Shown: positions 8,226 to 16,792, counted from the stretch's first letter. The stretch: 36,280 nt of DNA from Variovorax sp. WDL1 (GCF_001541225.1 NZ_LMTS01000085.1:24900-61179); one strand, 5' to 3'. Notes: generated from the letters alone by a model not told the origin. Numbers and translations: made by a program.

Positions 8226-8241
8226 TGCAGAACGAGTGTTC
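7771..8241 (-). pseudogene. Unrecognised degraded gene, reading frame broken by a frameshift and an in-frame TAG
   Basis: On the - strand, a protein-like frame (YYAPDELKVRR, MFDGLAGLADAL, RFLGRLLVELKHRDAT) runs to a TAG at 7970-7968. It then continues in the same register with equally protein-like sequence (LFTVDPAALAVAANTPLVEG, GWFDNAFVFMADSTD, DAVKAIADCLCSIST) up to the T tract that also breaks the NIPSNAP gene. Upstream, a neighbouring frame encodes ITSRELQFFPRLESLPIGN and SQAISTGLPALD, and would join after a one-base shift near 8118. Together these suggest one gene of roughly 150 codons with a frameshift and a nonsense mutation. I do not recognise the family. The alternative is the + strand extension of the NIPSNAP frame. 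Confidence 0.4.
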
Positions 8242-8245
8242 TCGG

Positions 8246-9133
8246 CTATGACGATGCCTGCGTCTTGGCGGCCCGCGCCTTCCCCATCAGCACCAGCCCG
8301 ATGCCCCCCAGAATCGCCATCGACGCCCATGCCAACCGCGGCGTGATCGCCTCCGACAAAAAAATCACTCCCCCAAAAGCCGCAATCAGCGGCACCGACA
8401 GCTGCACCGTCGCCGCCCGCATCGCCGACAGCCCCGGCAGCGCCGCGTACCAGATCACATAGCCGATGCCCGAGGTCAGCGCGCCCGAGGCCACGGCGAG
8501 CGCGATGCCGGCCGCGTCCGCATGCGCGCTGCCGGCCAGCACGACGCTTAGCGCCAGTGCCATCGGCGCCGCCCGCAAGAAGTTGCGCGCCGTCGCGGCC
8601 AGCGGGTCGGCCACGCCACGCCCGCGCAGCGAATACACGCCCCACGCCACGCCCGCGACCGCCATCAGCGTCGCGCCCAACGGAGGCGGCGCCGCCACGC
8701 CGGGCGACACCAGGTAGACCAGGCCCGCAACCGCCAGCACGAAGCCCGACCACGCAACCGGCCCGAACATCTCGCCCGCGCGCAGGCCGGCGCCGAGCAT
8801 CGTGAGCTGCACCGCGCCGAACAGGATCAGCGCCCCGGTCCCGGCCGGCAGGCTGAGGTAGGCGAAGGAAAAGAAGGCGACGTACGCGAACAGCATTGCC
8901 GCCGCCAGCCAGTCCGCGCGCCCGGCCGCGTCCGGCCGGGAGCGCAGGCGCACGACCAGCGCGAGCGTGAGCGCGCCAGCCACCAGCCGGATGCTGCCGA
9001 AGCTGGCCGCGTCGATGCCCCCTTGCTGCAGCGCCATGCGGCACAGCAGCGAATTGGCCGCGAAGGCCAGCATGGCCGCGACGGTGAGCGCAACGACCCG
9101 CAGGCCGGGCGGGCCGTCGCGCGGCTCAGGCAT
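8246..9133 (-). CDS. EamA/DMT superfamily membrane transporter
   Basis: The 295-residue product has about ten hydrophobic helices in two EamA repeats, with NSLLCRMAL in the first helix and VIWYAALPGL, LIAAFGGVIFLSEAIT and GGIGLVLMGK in the second repeat, a pattern typical of drug/metabolite transporters. Members export amino acids, metabolites or drugs; the substrate cannot be told. Its ATG at 9133 overlaps the end of the DUF2182 gene by eight bases, so the two are translationally coupled in an operon led by the DUF1326 gene. The C-terminal tail is short and basic. Confidence 0.9.
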   Translation of the reverse strand: MPEPRDGPPGLRVVALTVAAMLAFAANSLLCRMALQQGGIDAASFGSIRLVAGALTLALVVRLRSRPDAAGRADWLAAAMLFAYVAFFSFAYLSLPAGTGALILFGAVQLTMLGAGLRAGEMFGPVAWSGFVLAVAGLVYLVSPGVAAPPPLGATLMAVAGVAWGVYSLRGRGVADPLAATARNFLRAAPMALALSVVLAGSAHADAAGIALAVASGALTSGIGYVIWYAALPGLSAMRAATVQLSVPLIAAFGGVIFLSEAITPRLAWASMAILGGIGLVLMGKARAAKTQASS

Positions 9134-9956
9134 GAAGGACCACCACCACCGCGGCCCCGGCGAGCAGCGCGATGCCCAGCGGCGCGCTGAGCCGCCGGCC
9201 CCACGGAACGTTCTTCTCGATCGCCATCAGCGCAGCCAGCAGCAGCATCCAGCCCAGGCTGCCGGTGCCCAGCGCGAACATCAGCAGCATCAGCGCCCAG
9301 CAGCAGCCGACGCAGAACAAGCCGTGGTACGCGCCCAGCGCAAAGGCCTGGCGCGCCGGCGCCGGCCCGCGCCAGTGCTCCATCACGAAGCCGAGCGGCG
9401 TGCGGCACTTGTCCAGGCACTGGTGCTTGAGCCGGCTGAACTGGAAGGCGCCGGCCAGCCCAAGCGTGGCGGCGCCGATCAGCCAGCCGTGCCACGCCAG
9501 CGTGGGCGAGCGCGCCAGCAGCGCGAGGATCAGCTCGTGCAGCCCGTGCGCGAGCAGCCCGAAGACGCCCCACACCGCCATGTAGCCCAGGGCGAGCAGC
9601 GCGAGCAGGCGCCCATGGTCCGGCCGCCGCGCCGTCATGCGGTCGAACACGTCGAACAGGGGCAGGGTGGTGGGCAGCATCATGGCCGCGGTCATCAGGA
9701 TCCAGGCCAGGGCATAGAGCATCGCCGGCACCAGCAGCTCGCCCGCGGGCAGGGCGCGGCAGAGCGAGGCCGCGGGCCCCGAAGCCAGCCAGTCGCCGTG
9801 CTCGAGGTAGCGCCCGTAGGGGCTGCGGGCCCAGGCCCACAGCGCCAGCCAGGCCAGCGCGACGAGCACCACGAGCAGCGGCAGGAACACCCGCCGATGA
9901 CGTCCGGCGCCGGGGCGCGGCCGAGCCGGCCGCGCGATGCCCGCAGGGGCGTCCAT
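9126..9956 (-). CDS. DUF2182 integral membrane protein (putative metal-binding)
   Basis: The product is 276 residues with about six to seven membrane helices. Family signatures are visible in order: T-A-A-M-M-L-P-T near residue 89, a C-x3-C pair (Cys180, Cys184) in HQCLDKCRTPLGF, the cluster C-V-G-C-C-W (Cys215, 218, 219), and EKNVPWGRR near 247. DUF2182 has been described only as a predicted metal-binding membrane protein. It starts 12 bases after the DUF1326 stop codon and overlaps the next gene, so all three form one transcript. The close pairing with a cysteine-rich DUF1326 protein suggests joint metal or thiol chemistry; that is inference. Confidence 0.88.
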   Translation of the reverse strand: MDAPAGIARPARPRPGAGRHRRVFLPLLVVLVALAWLALWAWARSPYGRYLEHGDWLASGPAASLCRALPAGELLVPAMLYALAWILMTAAMMLPTTLPLFDVFDRMTARRPDHGRLLALLALGYMAVWGVFGLLAHGLHELILALLARSPTLAWHGWLIGAATLGLAGAFQFSRLKHQCLDKCRTPLGFVMEHWRGPAPARQAFALGAYHGLFCVGCCWALMLLMFALGTGSLGWMLLLAALMAIEKNVPWGRRLSAPLGIALLAGAAVVVVLHA

Positions 9957-9968
9957 CGCCTCACCGCT

Positions 9969-10571
9969 TCAGGCGTCGAAGACGAAGGTGCTCTGCAGCG
10001 CGTTGTGGTTCTTGATGTCGACGTCGATGCCCAGCGCCGCATTCTTCGACCGATAGACCGGCGCCTTGCCGACAAAGACCGGCGCGCCCGGCACGGTGGA
10101 GAACACGGTGTCCGACAGCACCGTCTGCCCGCCGGTCGCGCCGCGGTAGGGCTCGAGCTCGGCGTAGTAATTGGTGCCGATCTCGAGCTTGCCCTTGCCC
10201 TCGTTCACATGGAAGCCGATGGGCGCCCGCTCCACCGACACCACCGTGCCGATCAGCTTGGCCAGGTCGGCGATCGGCCCGCCCGCCTGCCCGGTATAGA
10301 CCTTGAGCAGCGCGTCCTCCTGCTCCTTGGAGGCGTTGTCGTCCACGAAGATGGCGGCCGTCCAGTTGCCTTCCAGGATGTTGCCGGGCACATGCGCCAC
10401 GGCTGCGATGGTGTTGCCGCTGACGTCGAGGCCATCGACCGTTCCCTTGTCGATGCGCCAGGCGATGATGGTGTCGCAGGTGCCGTTGTCCGGGTCCTCG
10501 CCGATCCAGCAGGGGCACAGCACGTTGCAGTTGCAGACCTCGAGCAGGCGACCTTCCAGGTGATAGCTCAT
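9969..10571 (-). CDS. DUF1326 domain protein, cysteine-rich N-terminus
   Basis: The product is 200 residues, the usual length of the family, and begins with the typical MSYHLEGRLLEVCNCN segment. Five cysteines fall within the first 32 residues (Cys13, 15, 19, 21, 32), in a C-x-C-x3-C-x-C arrangement suited to metal or disulfide chemistry. I chose ATG 10571 because GGAGGT is directly upstream and because family members start here; the frame is open 35 codons further upstream without support. There is no signal peptide, so it acts in the cytoplasm or at the inner face of the membrane. Its gene leads an operon with DUF2182 and an EamA transporter. Molecular function is unknown. Confidence 0.88.
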   Translation of the reverse strand: MSYHLEGRLLEVCNCNVLCPCWIGEDPDNGTCDTIIAWRIDKGTVDGLDVSGNTIAAVAHVPGNILEGNWTAAIFVDDNASKEQEDALLKVYTGQAGGPIADLAKLIGTVVSVERAPIGFHVNEGKGKLEIGTNYYAELEPYRGATGGQTVLSDTVFSTVPGAPVFVGKAPVYRSKNAALGIDVDIKNHNALQSTFVFDA

Positions 10572-10731
10572 TCCAACCTCCGTTGCAGCTTCACTGACAG
10601 GGACCTTGTCGCCGCGATGGGCGGCAAGAGGGGAGAGGAATGCTACGCCGCGCGCGCCGACGCGTCCATGTGCCAAACGGCCGGGCCGCGGGTCGGTTGG
10701 CTGCGTGCCTCACCTCCGCGAGCGCGTGGTG

Positions 10732-11619
10732 TCATGCGCAAACCTCTCGCACACGGGCGCGTAGCCAGCGATGCGCGAGATCGCCATCCATTCTTGGATG
10801 CCACATCATCGACACCGTGAACTCCGGTGCCGCCATCGGGAGCGGGAAGCTGTGCAGTCCGCTTCTCAGTCCCGCGGTGTGCCGTTCGGGAACACTGGCG
10901 ATCAGGTCGCAGGTGCGTGCCAGTGCCAACGCCGTCGAAAAGCCGCCGACGACCGTGGCGATATCCCGCTCCAGGCCGAACGGCCTCAATGCCTCGTCGA
11001 TCGGACCCTTGTCGAAGCCGCGGCGCGACACGGCGACATGCCTCCCGGCTGCATAGCGGGCCGCAGTGATCTCGGCCCGGCATAGCGGATGCCCTGGGCG
11101 CACGACGCCGATGAACCGGTCCCGGAACAATGCCTGCACGCGTACTTCGGGACTTGTCGTCTCGCCGATGACGCCCGTCTCCAGGTCCACGCTTCCGTCC
11201 CGGAGGAAGGTGCTCTCCCTGTCCGGTTTCTGCACGAAGCGCAGCAGTACGCCAGGCGCTTGCACGCCGACAAGGTCGATGAGGCCGGGGCCGAAGGTCT
11301 CGACGAAGCCTTCGCTGGACCGCAGCGTGAATATCCGCTTGACCTCCTTCGGATCCAGTGCCTCGGCAGGTCGCAGGACCGCCTCGGCTTCCTGGACAAG
11401 GCGATTGACCCGCTCGCGCAGTTCGACTGCGCGTGGCGTCGGCACGAGGCCGCGCCCGGCCCTGACCAGGAGCGGGTCACCGGTCGTGTCCCGCAGTCGT
11501 GCCAGCGCCCGGCTCATGGCCGACGGGCTCAGCCGCAACCGCCGGGCCGCGCGCGCGACGCTGCCTTCGGCGAGCAGGACATCCAGGGTGACAAGCAGGT
11601 TGAAGTCGGGCGCGGACAT
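10732..11619 (-). CDS. LysR family transcriptional regulator
   Basis: The 295-residue product has an N-terminal winged helix-turn-helix (ARAARRLRLSPSAMSRALAR near residues 20-42, then DPLLVRAGRGLVPTP) and a LysR effector domain ending HRWLRARVREVCA. It is of the NodD/PcpR-like group, with an Asp-Phe-Asn-Leu-Leu start. The gene is divergent from the cupin-MFS pair across 123 bases that hold a seven-base inverted repeat, so it most likely controls that pair and itself. The DUF1326 operon lies 160 bases downstream on the same strand and could be read through from it. Confidence 0.92.
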   Translation of the reverse strand: MSAPDFNLLVTLDVLLAEGSVARAARRLRLSPSAMSRALARLRDTTGDPLLVRAGRGLVPTPRAVELRERVNRLVQEAEAVLRPAEALDPKEVKRIFTLRSSEGFVETFGPGLIDLVGVQAPGVLLRFVQKPDRESTFLRDGSVDLETGVIGETTSPEVRVQALFRDRFIGVVRPGHPLCRAEITAARYAAGRHVAVSRRGFDKGPIDEALRPFGLERDIATVVGGFSTALALARTCDLIASVPERHTAGLRSGLHSFPLPMAAPEFTVSMMWHPRMDGDLAHRWLRARVREVCA

Positions 11620-11657
11620 CGGCCAACGCTAACAGGTATCGGCCGTGACATGGCGTC

Positions 11658-11689
11658 AGACGCATGAATATCCTGCAACTGCTGCGTCT
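11658..11689. promoter_or_regulatory. Inverted repeat, candidate LysR operator
   Basis: AGACGCA (11658-11664) and TGCGTCT (11683-11689) form a perfect seven-base inverted repeat with an 18-base spacer. It lies between the divergent LysR and cupin genes, where LysR regulators normally bind. No transcription start is evident, so the assignment rests on position and symmetry. Confidence 0.4.
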
Positions 11690-11742
11690 TCCGCTATTTC
11701 AGCCGGCGGCCTATCTTCCTGGGCATGAACCAAGGAGTACTC

Positions 11743-12288
11743 ATGAACAGCAATACCTTCGAGATGTCGATCGATGGAATCAGGTCGGTTTGGGGGCCTC
11801 TCGACGACCACGTGATCGCCGGCTGCAGCCGGCACCTGGAGAACCTCCTGCGGGCCCCAGCCACGGAGCCGTGGCTGGCGGCGTTGCACCGCGAAGCACC
11901 TGCCAGCAAGGAGCTGTACCGGGACCCGACGCACGGATTCGTGCTGCTGGCCCACACGGAATATGCGGGGCTCTACAGGCCGCCGCACGACCACGGAAGG
12001 GGTTGGGTCATCTATGCGGTCCAGCACGGCCAGGTCGAGATGAGAACCTATGCCCGGATCGCGAATGCCGATGGCGGCGTACGGTTGGTGCGCAGGGATT
12101 CGACCTTGCTGCGTCCCGGGCAGGTGCAGGTGTACCTGCCAGGCGACATCCACGACACGCGTTGCATGACCGGGACCGCGCTGCTGTTCCGCTTCACGGA
12201 GCGCGACTTGAAGAAGGAGGACCAGGAAGAACATCGGGTGTCGAGGTTCGTGGAGCGTGACGGCGTCTGGACGTTCGGCACGCCATGA
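11743..12288 (+). CDS. Cupin-fold protein (cysteine dioxygenase-like metal site)
   Basis: The product is 181 residues. His82 and His84 in PPHDHGRGW, followed by a G-Q-V-E-M strand, and His137 in LPGDIHDTR form a cupin-type metal site like that of cysteine dioxygenase and related thiol dioxygenases. Its precise reaction is unknown. I chose ATG 11743 because AAGGAG at 11732-11737 is ideally spaced; an ATG 18 bases earlier lacks one. The stop codon overlaps the start of the MFS gene (ATGA), so the two are coupled. A divergent LysR gene probably regulates the pair. Confidence 0.8.
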   Translation: MNSNTFEMSIDGIRSVWGPLDDHVIAGCSRHLENLLRAPATEPWLAALHREAPASKELYRDPTHGFVLLAHTEYAGLYRPPHDHGRGWVIYAVQHGQVEMRTYARIANADGGVRLVRRDSTLLRPGQVQVYLPGDIHDTRCMTGTALLFRFTERDLKKEDQEEHRVSRFVERDGVWTFGTP

Positions 12289-13703
12289 CGAAGCGCTTCA
12301 CCCCAAGTGCCGGAAGCCGCGTGGCGCCGGAGTCGATGGCATCCGGCGCGCTCGATGCGCCCGCCGCGCCTTCGTTGCCGTCGGGCGCCGTCGCGGTCGC
12401 GGCCGTGCTCGCGGCCATGGTGCTCGTGGTGCTCGACGCGGGCATCGTCAACGTCGCATTGCCGACGATCGCAGGAGCGCTGCAGGTGACGCCCACCATG
12501 TCGGTATGGATCGTGACGGCGTACCAGGCGGCGCTCGTGATGGGCTTGCTGCCCTTGGCCGCACTCGGAGAGAGCGTGGGCCATCGCCGGGTTTTCACGG
12601 CCGGCGTTGCCGTGTTCACTGCGGCATCGGTCTTGTGCGCCTGCGCGCCGTCGCTACCGTGGCTGGTCGCCGCACGCTTCCTCCAGGGCCTCGGTGGCGC
12701 TGGCGTCATGGCGCTCGGCGTCGCCCTGCTGCGCGCCGTTGTTCCGCACCGGCAGCTTGGCGCCGCCATCGGCTGGAATGCGCTTGCGGTTGCGCTGTCG
12801 TCCGCAGCCGGTCCGGCGATCGGCGCGATGATCCTGTCGGGGGCAGGTTGGCACTGGCTGTTCGCGCTGAACCTGCCCCTGGGAGGCGCCGTGTTGCTCG
12901 CCGCCCGGGCGCTGCCGCGCCGCGGCGGCACCGGTCGGCGGCTGGACCGGCTCAGCGTGGCGCTCAATGCCGGCGCCTTCGCGGCGCTGGTCCTGGGCGC
13001 CGAACTGCTGCTGGAGAAGCCGTTGGCGGCCGCCGCGCTGTTGGCCCTGGGCGGCTTTGTCCTGACGGCGCTGGTCCGGCGCGAAATGCCCAAGGACGCG
13101 CCCATGATCCCGCTCGATCTGCTTCGTGCAATGCCGTTCCGGATCTCCGTGGTCGCATCGGTTTGCTGCTTTGCCGGTACGACCGCCGGGCTGATGGCGC
13201 TGCCTTTCCATCTTCACCATGGCCTGGGACAGGACGCCCTCATGACCGGGCTGTGCATGACGCCCTGGCCCTTGACGGTGGCTCTTGCGGCGCCGCTCGC
13301 CGGGCGTATCGCCGAGCGCGTGTCGACCGCCTGGCTCTGCGCCGCAGGCGGCGCGCTGATCGCCCTCGGCCTCGCGGCTGCCTCGCTTTGGCCGCTGCAG
13401 GGCCCGGTGCCGCTGGTCCTGCTCACCGTGCTGTGCGGCCTGGGCTTCGGCATCTTCCAGGTGCCCAACAACCGCAGCATGTTCCTCTCGGCACCACCCG
13501 AACGAAGTGGAGCCGCAGGCGGCATGCAAGGCACCGCCAGGTTGGCGGGCCAGACCGCCGGCGGGGTCATCACGAGCCTGCTCTTCAGCGTCGCCCCCGT
13601 CGATCTGGCGCCGCGGATCGGCCTCGCCATCGGCGCCGTGCTGGCCTTGGCGGCAGCCATCGTGAGCATGGCGCACGCAAGACCCGCGATACGGCAACCC
13701 TGA
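12285..13703 (+). CDS. MFS transporter, DHA2 (EmrB/QacA-like) family
   Basis: The product is 472 residues with roughly 14 membrane helices. The DHA2 motif L-D-A-G-I-V-N-V-A-L-P is in the first helix, and GESVGHRR, the A-like loop, lies between helices two and three. QVPNNRSMF near residue 395 is the late-helix motif seen in EmrB/QacA exporters. Such proteins use the proton gradient to expel drugs or toxic metabolites. It overlaps the cupin gene by four bases and faces the hybrid kinase gene convergently across 26 bases. No membrane-fusion or outer-membrane partner is adjacent. Substrate unknown. Confidence 0.92.
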   Translation: MTKRFTPSAGSRVAPESMASGALDAPAAPSLPSGAVAVAAVLAAMVLVVLDAGIVNVALPTIAGALQVTPTMSVWIVTAYQAALVMGLLPLAALGESVGHRRVFTAGVAVFTAASVLCACAPSLPWLVAARFLQGLGGAGVMALGVALLRAVVPHRQLGAAIGWNALAVALSSAAGPAIGAMILSGAGWHWLFALNLPLGGAVLLAARALPRRGGTGRRLDRLSVALNAGAFAALVLGAELLLEKPLAAAALLALGGFVLTALVRREMPKDAPMIPLDLLRAMPFRISVVASVCCFAGTTAGLMALPFHLHHGLGQDALMTGLCMTPWPLTVALAAPLAGRIAERVSTAWLCAAGGALIALGLAAASLWPLQGPVPLVLLTVLCGLGFGIFQVPNNRSMFLSAPPERSGAAGGMQGTARLAGQTAGGVITSLLFSVAPVDLAPRIGLAIGAVLALAAAIVSMAHARPAIRQP

Positions 13704-13729
13704 GGCTGGCGGCACGCGACGCTGCACGC

Positions 13730-15664
13730 TCAGCGCCTGTCGAGCAGGCGCCTGAGCAGGTCCTCGAGCTGGTCGGCGTCGACCGGCTTGGTCAGGTGCG
13801 CGAAGAAGCCGGCGTCGAAGCTCAGCTGCCGGTCGCGCTCCTGCCCGTAGCCGGTGACCGCGATCAGCGGCGGTGGGTTCGCGACCTCGGCGCGCACGCG
13901 CTCGGCGACCTCCAGGCCGCTCAGTCCGGGCAGCCCGATGTCGAGCAGCACGAGGTCGGGCGCCAGCTGCTTGATGGCGTTCAGCGCCGTCGGGCCGTCG
14001 TGCCGCACCGACGCGCGGCAGCCCAGCACCTCCATCAGCTCCGCCATGGTGTGGGCCGAGTCCCTGTTGTCGTCCACCACCAGCACCATCGGACGGCCGT
14101 CGAGCTGTGTACCGTCCGCCCGCTGCCGCTCGACGATGGCCGGCGGCGCCGACAACGGCAGCCGCACCACGAATTCGCTGCCGTCGCCCGGCACCCCCCT
14201 GCTGTAGGCGGCCACGTCCCCGCCATGCAGGCTGACCAGTTGCTGGACCAGGCTCAGCCCGAGCCCCAGGCCCCCTTGCAGCCGCGCGACGTCCTGCTCG
14301 CCCTGCTCGAAGAGGTTGAAGATGCGCTCGATGTCCCGGGAGGCGATGCCGGGCCCGTTGTCGCGCACCGTGAGCACCGCCTTGTCGCCGTCGCGGGCGG
14401 CGCGGACCTGCACATGGCCACGTGCCGGGGTGAACTTGATGGCGTTGCCCACCAGGTTGCTCAGCACCTGGATCAGGCGGGCCCGATCGCCGATGACCCA
14501 AAGCGCCGTGTCATCGGACTCGACCTGCAGCTGATGCGACTTGTCCTCGGCTGCGGGTTGCGTCGCCTCGATGGCCTCCGCCACCACCTCATTCAGGTCG
14601 ACCGGCTTTGCTTCCAGCCGGATCTTCCCGCTGGTGATGCGGCCGATGTCCAGCAGGTCGTCCACCAGCCGCACCATCTGCTTGAGCTGGCGAGCGATCG
14701 TCTCCTGCGCCAGCCGAAGCGTGCGGCTCTCCAGCTTCTCGCGGGCCATCAGCGCCAGCGCGTTCGAGATCGGCGCCAGCGGGTTGCGCAGCTCGTGGCC
14801 CAGCATGGCCAGGAAGGTGCTGATGCGCCGGCCTTCGTCTTCCAGCGATCTGACCCGGCGCTGCTCGGTGAGGTCGCGCGTCACCTTGGCGAAGCCGCGC
14901 AGCATGCCGGTCTCGTCGTGCAAGGCGGTGATCACCACGCTGGCCCAGAAGCGGCTGCCGTCCTTGCGCACGCGCCAGCCTTCGTCCTGGAAGCGCCCGT
15001 CCCGGCGTGCAATTTGCAGCTCCTCGTTGGGCCAGCCGGTGGCCTGCGCGTCGGGCGGGTAGAAGGTCGAGAAATGCTGGCCGATGATCTCGTGCGCCTC
15101 GTAGCCCTTGAAGCGCCGCGCGCCGGCGTTCCAGCTCACCACGTGGCCGCTCGGGTCGAGCATGAAGATCGCATAGTCCTTCACGCCCTCCATCAGCAGG
15201 CGGAAGCGCTCCTCGCTCATGCGCAGCTGGTCTTCCTGGCGGCGGCGTTCCGTGAGGTCGCGGGTGATCTTGGAAAAGCCGCGGAACTGTCCGTCGGGGC
15301 CGATCAGCCGCGTGATGATGACGTTGGCCCAGAAGCGAGTGCCGTCCTTGCGCAGGCGCCAGCCCTCGTCCTCGAAGCGCCCGGTCTCGCGCGCCACCTT
15401 CAGCTCGTGCTCGGGCCAGCCGCGCTCGAGCTGCTCCGTCGGATAGAAGAGGGAGAAATGGCGCCCGATCACCTCGTGAGCCGCATAGCCCTTGATCCTG
15501 CGTGCACCGGTGTTCCAGCTGCGAATCACGCCGCCCGGGTCCAGGAGGAAGATGGCATAGTCGCCCACCGCATCGACCATCAGCCGGAAGTCCGCGTCGC
15601 CGGGTTCGGTCAGCGCCGGCGGCGGGGCGACGGGCGGTAATGGGACTTCGCGGGCATCTGCCAT
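13730..15664 (-). CDS. Hybrid sensor histidine kinase with two PAS domains and a receiver
   Basis: The product is 644 residues from ATG 15664. Two PAS domains (about 25-139 and 153-269) are followed by HisKA with phosphoacceptor His290 in LGHELRNPLAP. The ATPase domain carries N407 in NLVGNAIKF, a DNGPGI G1 box, and GLGLGLSLVQ. The C-terminal receiver has the acidic pair in VVDDNRD, phosphoacceptor Asp575 in LLDIGLPG, and Lys626 in LTKPVD. There is no membrane segment, so it is a soluble sensor. The PAS domains are close copies of each other, which points to internal duplication. A GTG 48 bases upstream is an alternative start; neither has a strong Shine-Dalgarno. No response regulator gene is adjacent. 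Confidence 0.93.
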   Translation of the reverse strand: MADAREVPLPPVAPPPALTEPGDADFRLMVDAVGDYAIFLLDPGGVIRSWNTGARRIKGYAAHEVIGRHFSLFYPTEQLERGWPEHELKVARETGRFEDEGWRLRKDGTRFWANVIITRLIGPDGQFRGFSKITRDLTERRRQEDQLRMSEERFRLLMEGVKDYAIFMLDPSGHVVSWNAGARRFKGYEAHEIIGQHFSTFYPPDAQATGWPNEELQIARRDGRFQDEGWRVRKDGSRFWASVVITALHDETGMLRGFAKVTRDLTEQRRVRSLEDEGRRISTFLAMLGHELRNPLAPISNALALMAREKLESRTLRLAQETIARQLKQMVRLVDDLLDIGRITSGKIRLEAKPVDLNEVVAEAIEATQPAAEDKSHQLQVESDDTALWVIGDRARLIQVLSNLVGNAIKFTPARGHVQVRAARDGDKAVLTVRDNGPGIASRDIERIFNLFEQGEQDVARLQGGLGLGLSLVQQLVSLHGGDVAAYSRGVPGDGSEFVVRLPLSAPPAIVERQRADGTQLDGRPMVLVVDDNRDSAHTMAELMEVLGCRASVRHDGPTALNAIKQLAPDLVLLDIGLPGLSGLEVAERVRAEVANPPPLIAVTGYGQERDRQLSFDAGFFAHLTKPVDADQLEDLLRRLLDRR

Positions 15665-15928
15665 GCTGTGGGTCGATCGAGGCCGGTCGCCGTGTCTTCC
15701 AACAGGTGGCACGGCTGCGTAGAGCCGGCGCTTCCTCGGCGGGGCGAGGATGCACCGGGGCGGACCCGTCGAAGTCTAGCGGCGCGGAACTGCGTGTGCA
15801 GTCGGACAGATGCCCGGGTTTTACCCGACTCCCGCCGCGCGGCACTGCTGCGTGCCACCGGACGATGAGGCAGGCGCCGCAGACGCCGGGGCAGGACGCC
15901 ACGCCCCCGGCGCGTCACAGTTCAGGCC

Positions 15929-16792
15929 ATGCAGCAAGCCCTCGTTCCTTACTTCCGCGAAGGCGGCGCCGGCCCTGGCGTCGTCTGCCTCCACGCAAAC
16001 GCCAGCAGCTCCGCGCAGTGGCGCGGATTGATGGAGCGACTGGCCCCGGGCTGGCATGTGCTCGCGCCCGATTCGCTCGGTGCCGGCCGCAGTCCCGCCT
16101 GGCCGGCCGATCGCAACGTGACCCTGGCCGACGAGGTGGCGCTGCTGGAGCCGGTGTTCGCGGCCGCCGGCGATCCCTTCTGCCTGGTCGGCCATTCCTA
16201 CGGCGGCGCCGTGGCCCTGATGGCCGCCCTCGCGTGGCCCGAGCGGGTGCGTGCCCTCGTGCTGTACGAGCCCACGCTTTTCTCGCTGCTCGAACAGGAG
16301 GCGCCGGGGCAGGAGGCGGCGAACGGCATCCGCTTCGCCGCCGCCGATGCCGCGGCCGCGGTCGAGGCCGGCGACCTCGATGCCGCCGCGGAACGCTTCA
16401 TCGACTACTGGATGGGCGCGGGCAGCTGGCGCCGCATGCCGGACGCCCGGCGCGCACCGATCGCGTCGTCGATGGTCAACGTCGCCGGCTGGGCCCGCGC
16501 GCTGTTCTCCGAGCCCACGCCGTTGCAGGCCTTCGGTGCGCTGGAGGTGCCGGTGCTCTACATGACGGGCGCGCAATCGCCGGCCTCGGCGCGCGGCGTC
16601 GCGCGGCTGCTGACCGGCGTGCTGGGCGATGTGAGCCTGGTCGAGTTCGAGGCGCTCGGGCACATGGGGCCGGTGACGCATCCCGACGTCGTCAATGAGG
16701 CGGTGGCCGAATTCCTCGCGCACGGCCGCGCAGCCGAGGCGCACGAACGTTCCGCACATGTGCCTGCACTGAGCACGAACGCCGGCGCATAG
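15929..16792 (+). CDS. Alpha/beta hydrolase
   Basis: The product is 287 residues with the alpha/beta hydrolase fold. LHANASSS near residue 21 gives the oxyanion region, G-H-S-Y-G-G holds the nucleophile Ser90, and His245 in EALGHMGPVTHP is the likely catalytic base. The acid expected after strand seven is not obvious (TGAQSPAS stands where an aspartate is common), so it may lie elsewhere. Substrate is unknown; esterase, C-C hydrolase or dehalogenase-like activities are all possible. The gene is divergent from the hybrid kinase across 264 bases and has no strong Shine-Dalgarno. Confidence 0.85.
   Translation: MQQALVPYFREGGAGPGVVCLHANASSSAQWRGLMERLAPGWHVLAPDSLGAGRSPAWPADRNVTLADEVALLEPVFAAAGDPFCLVGHSYGGAVALMAALAWPERVRALVLYEPTLFSLLEQEAPGQEAANGIRFAAADAAAAVEAGDLDAAAERFIDYWMGAGSWRRMPDARRAPIASSMVNVAGWARALFSEPTPLQAFGALEVPVLYMTGAQSPASARGVARLLTGVLGDVSLVEFEALGHMGPVTHPDVVNEAVAEFLAHGRAAEAHERSAHVPALSTNAGA

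Noticed and set aside
8967..10820. A 617-codon + strand frame across the DUF1326-DUF2182 operon
   Set aside because: It is antisense to genes with clear family motifs and is rich in Gln/His/Arg without structure.
12654..14501. A 615-codon - strand frame overlapping the kinase 3' half and MFS gene
   Set aside because: Kinase catalytic boxes are in another frame; this one has no recognisable sequence.
12257..15640. A 1,127-codon + strand frame across MFS and kinase genes
   Set aside because: It crosses two well-supported convergent genes in the wrong frame and strand, with low-complexity translation.
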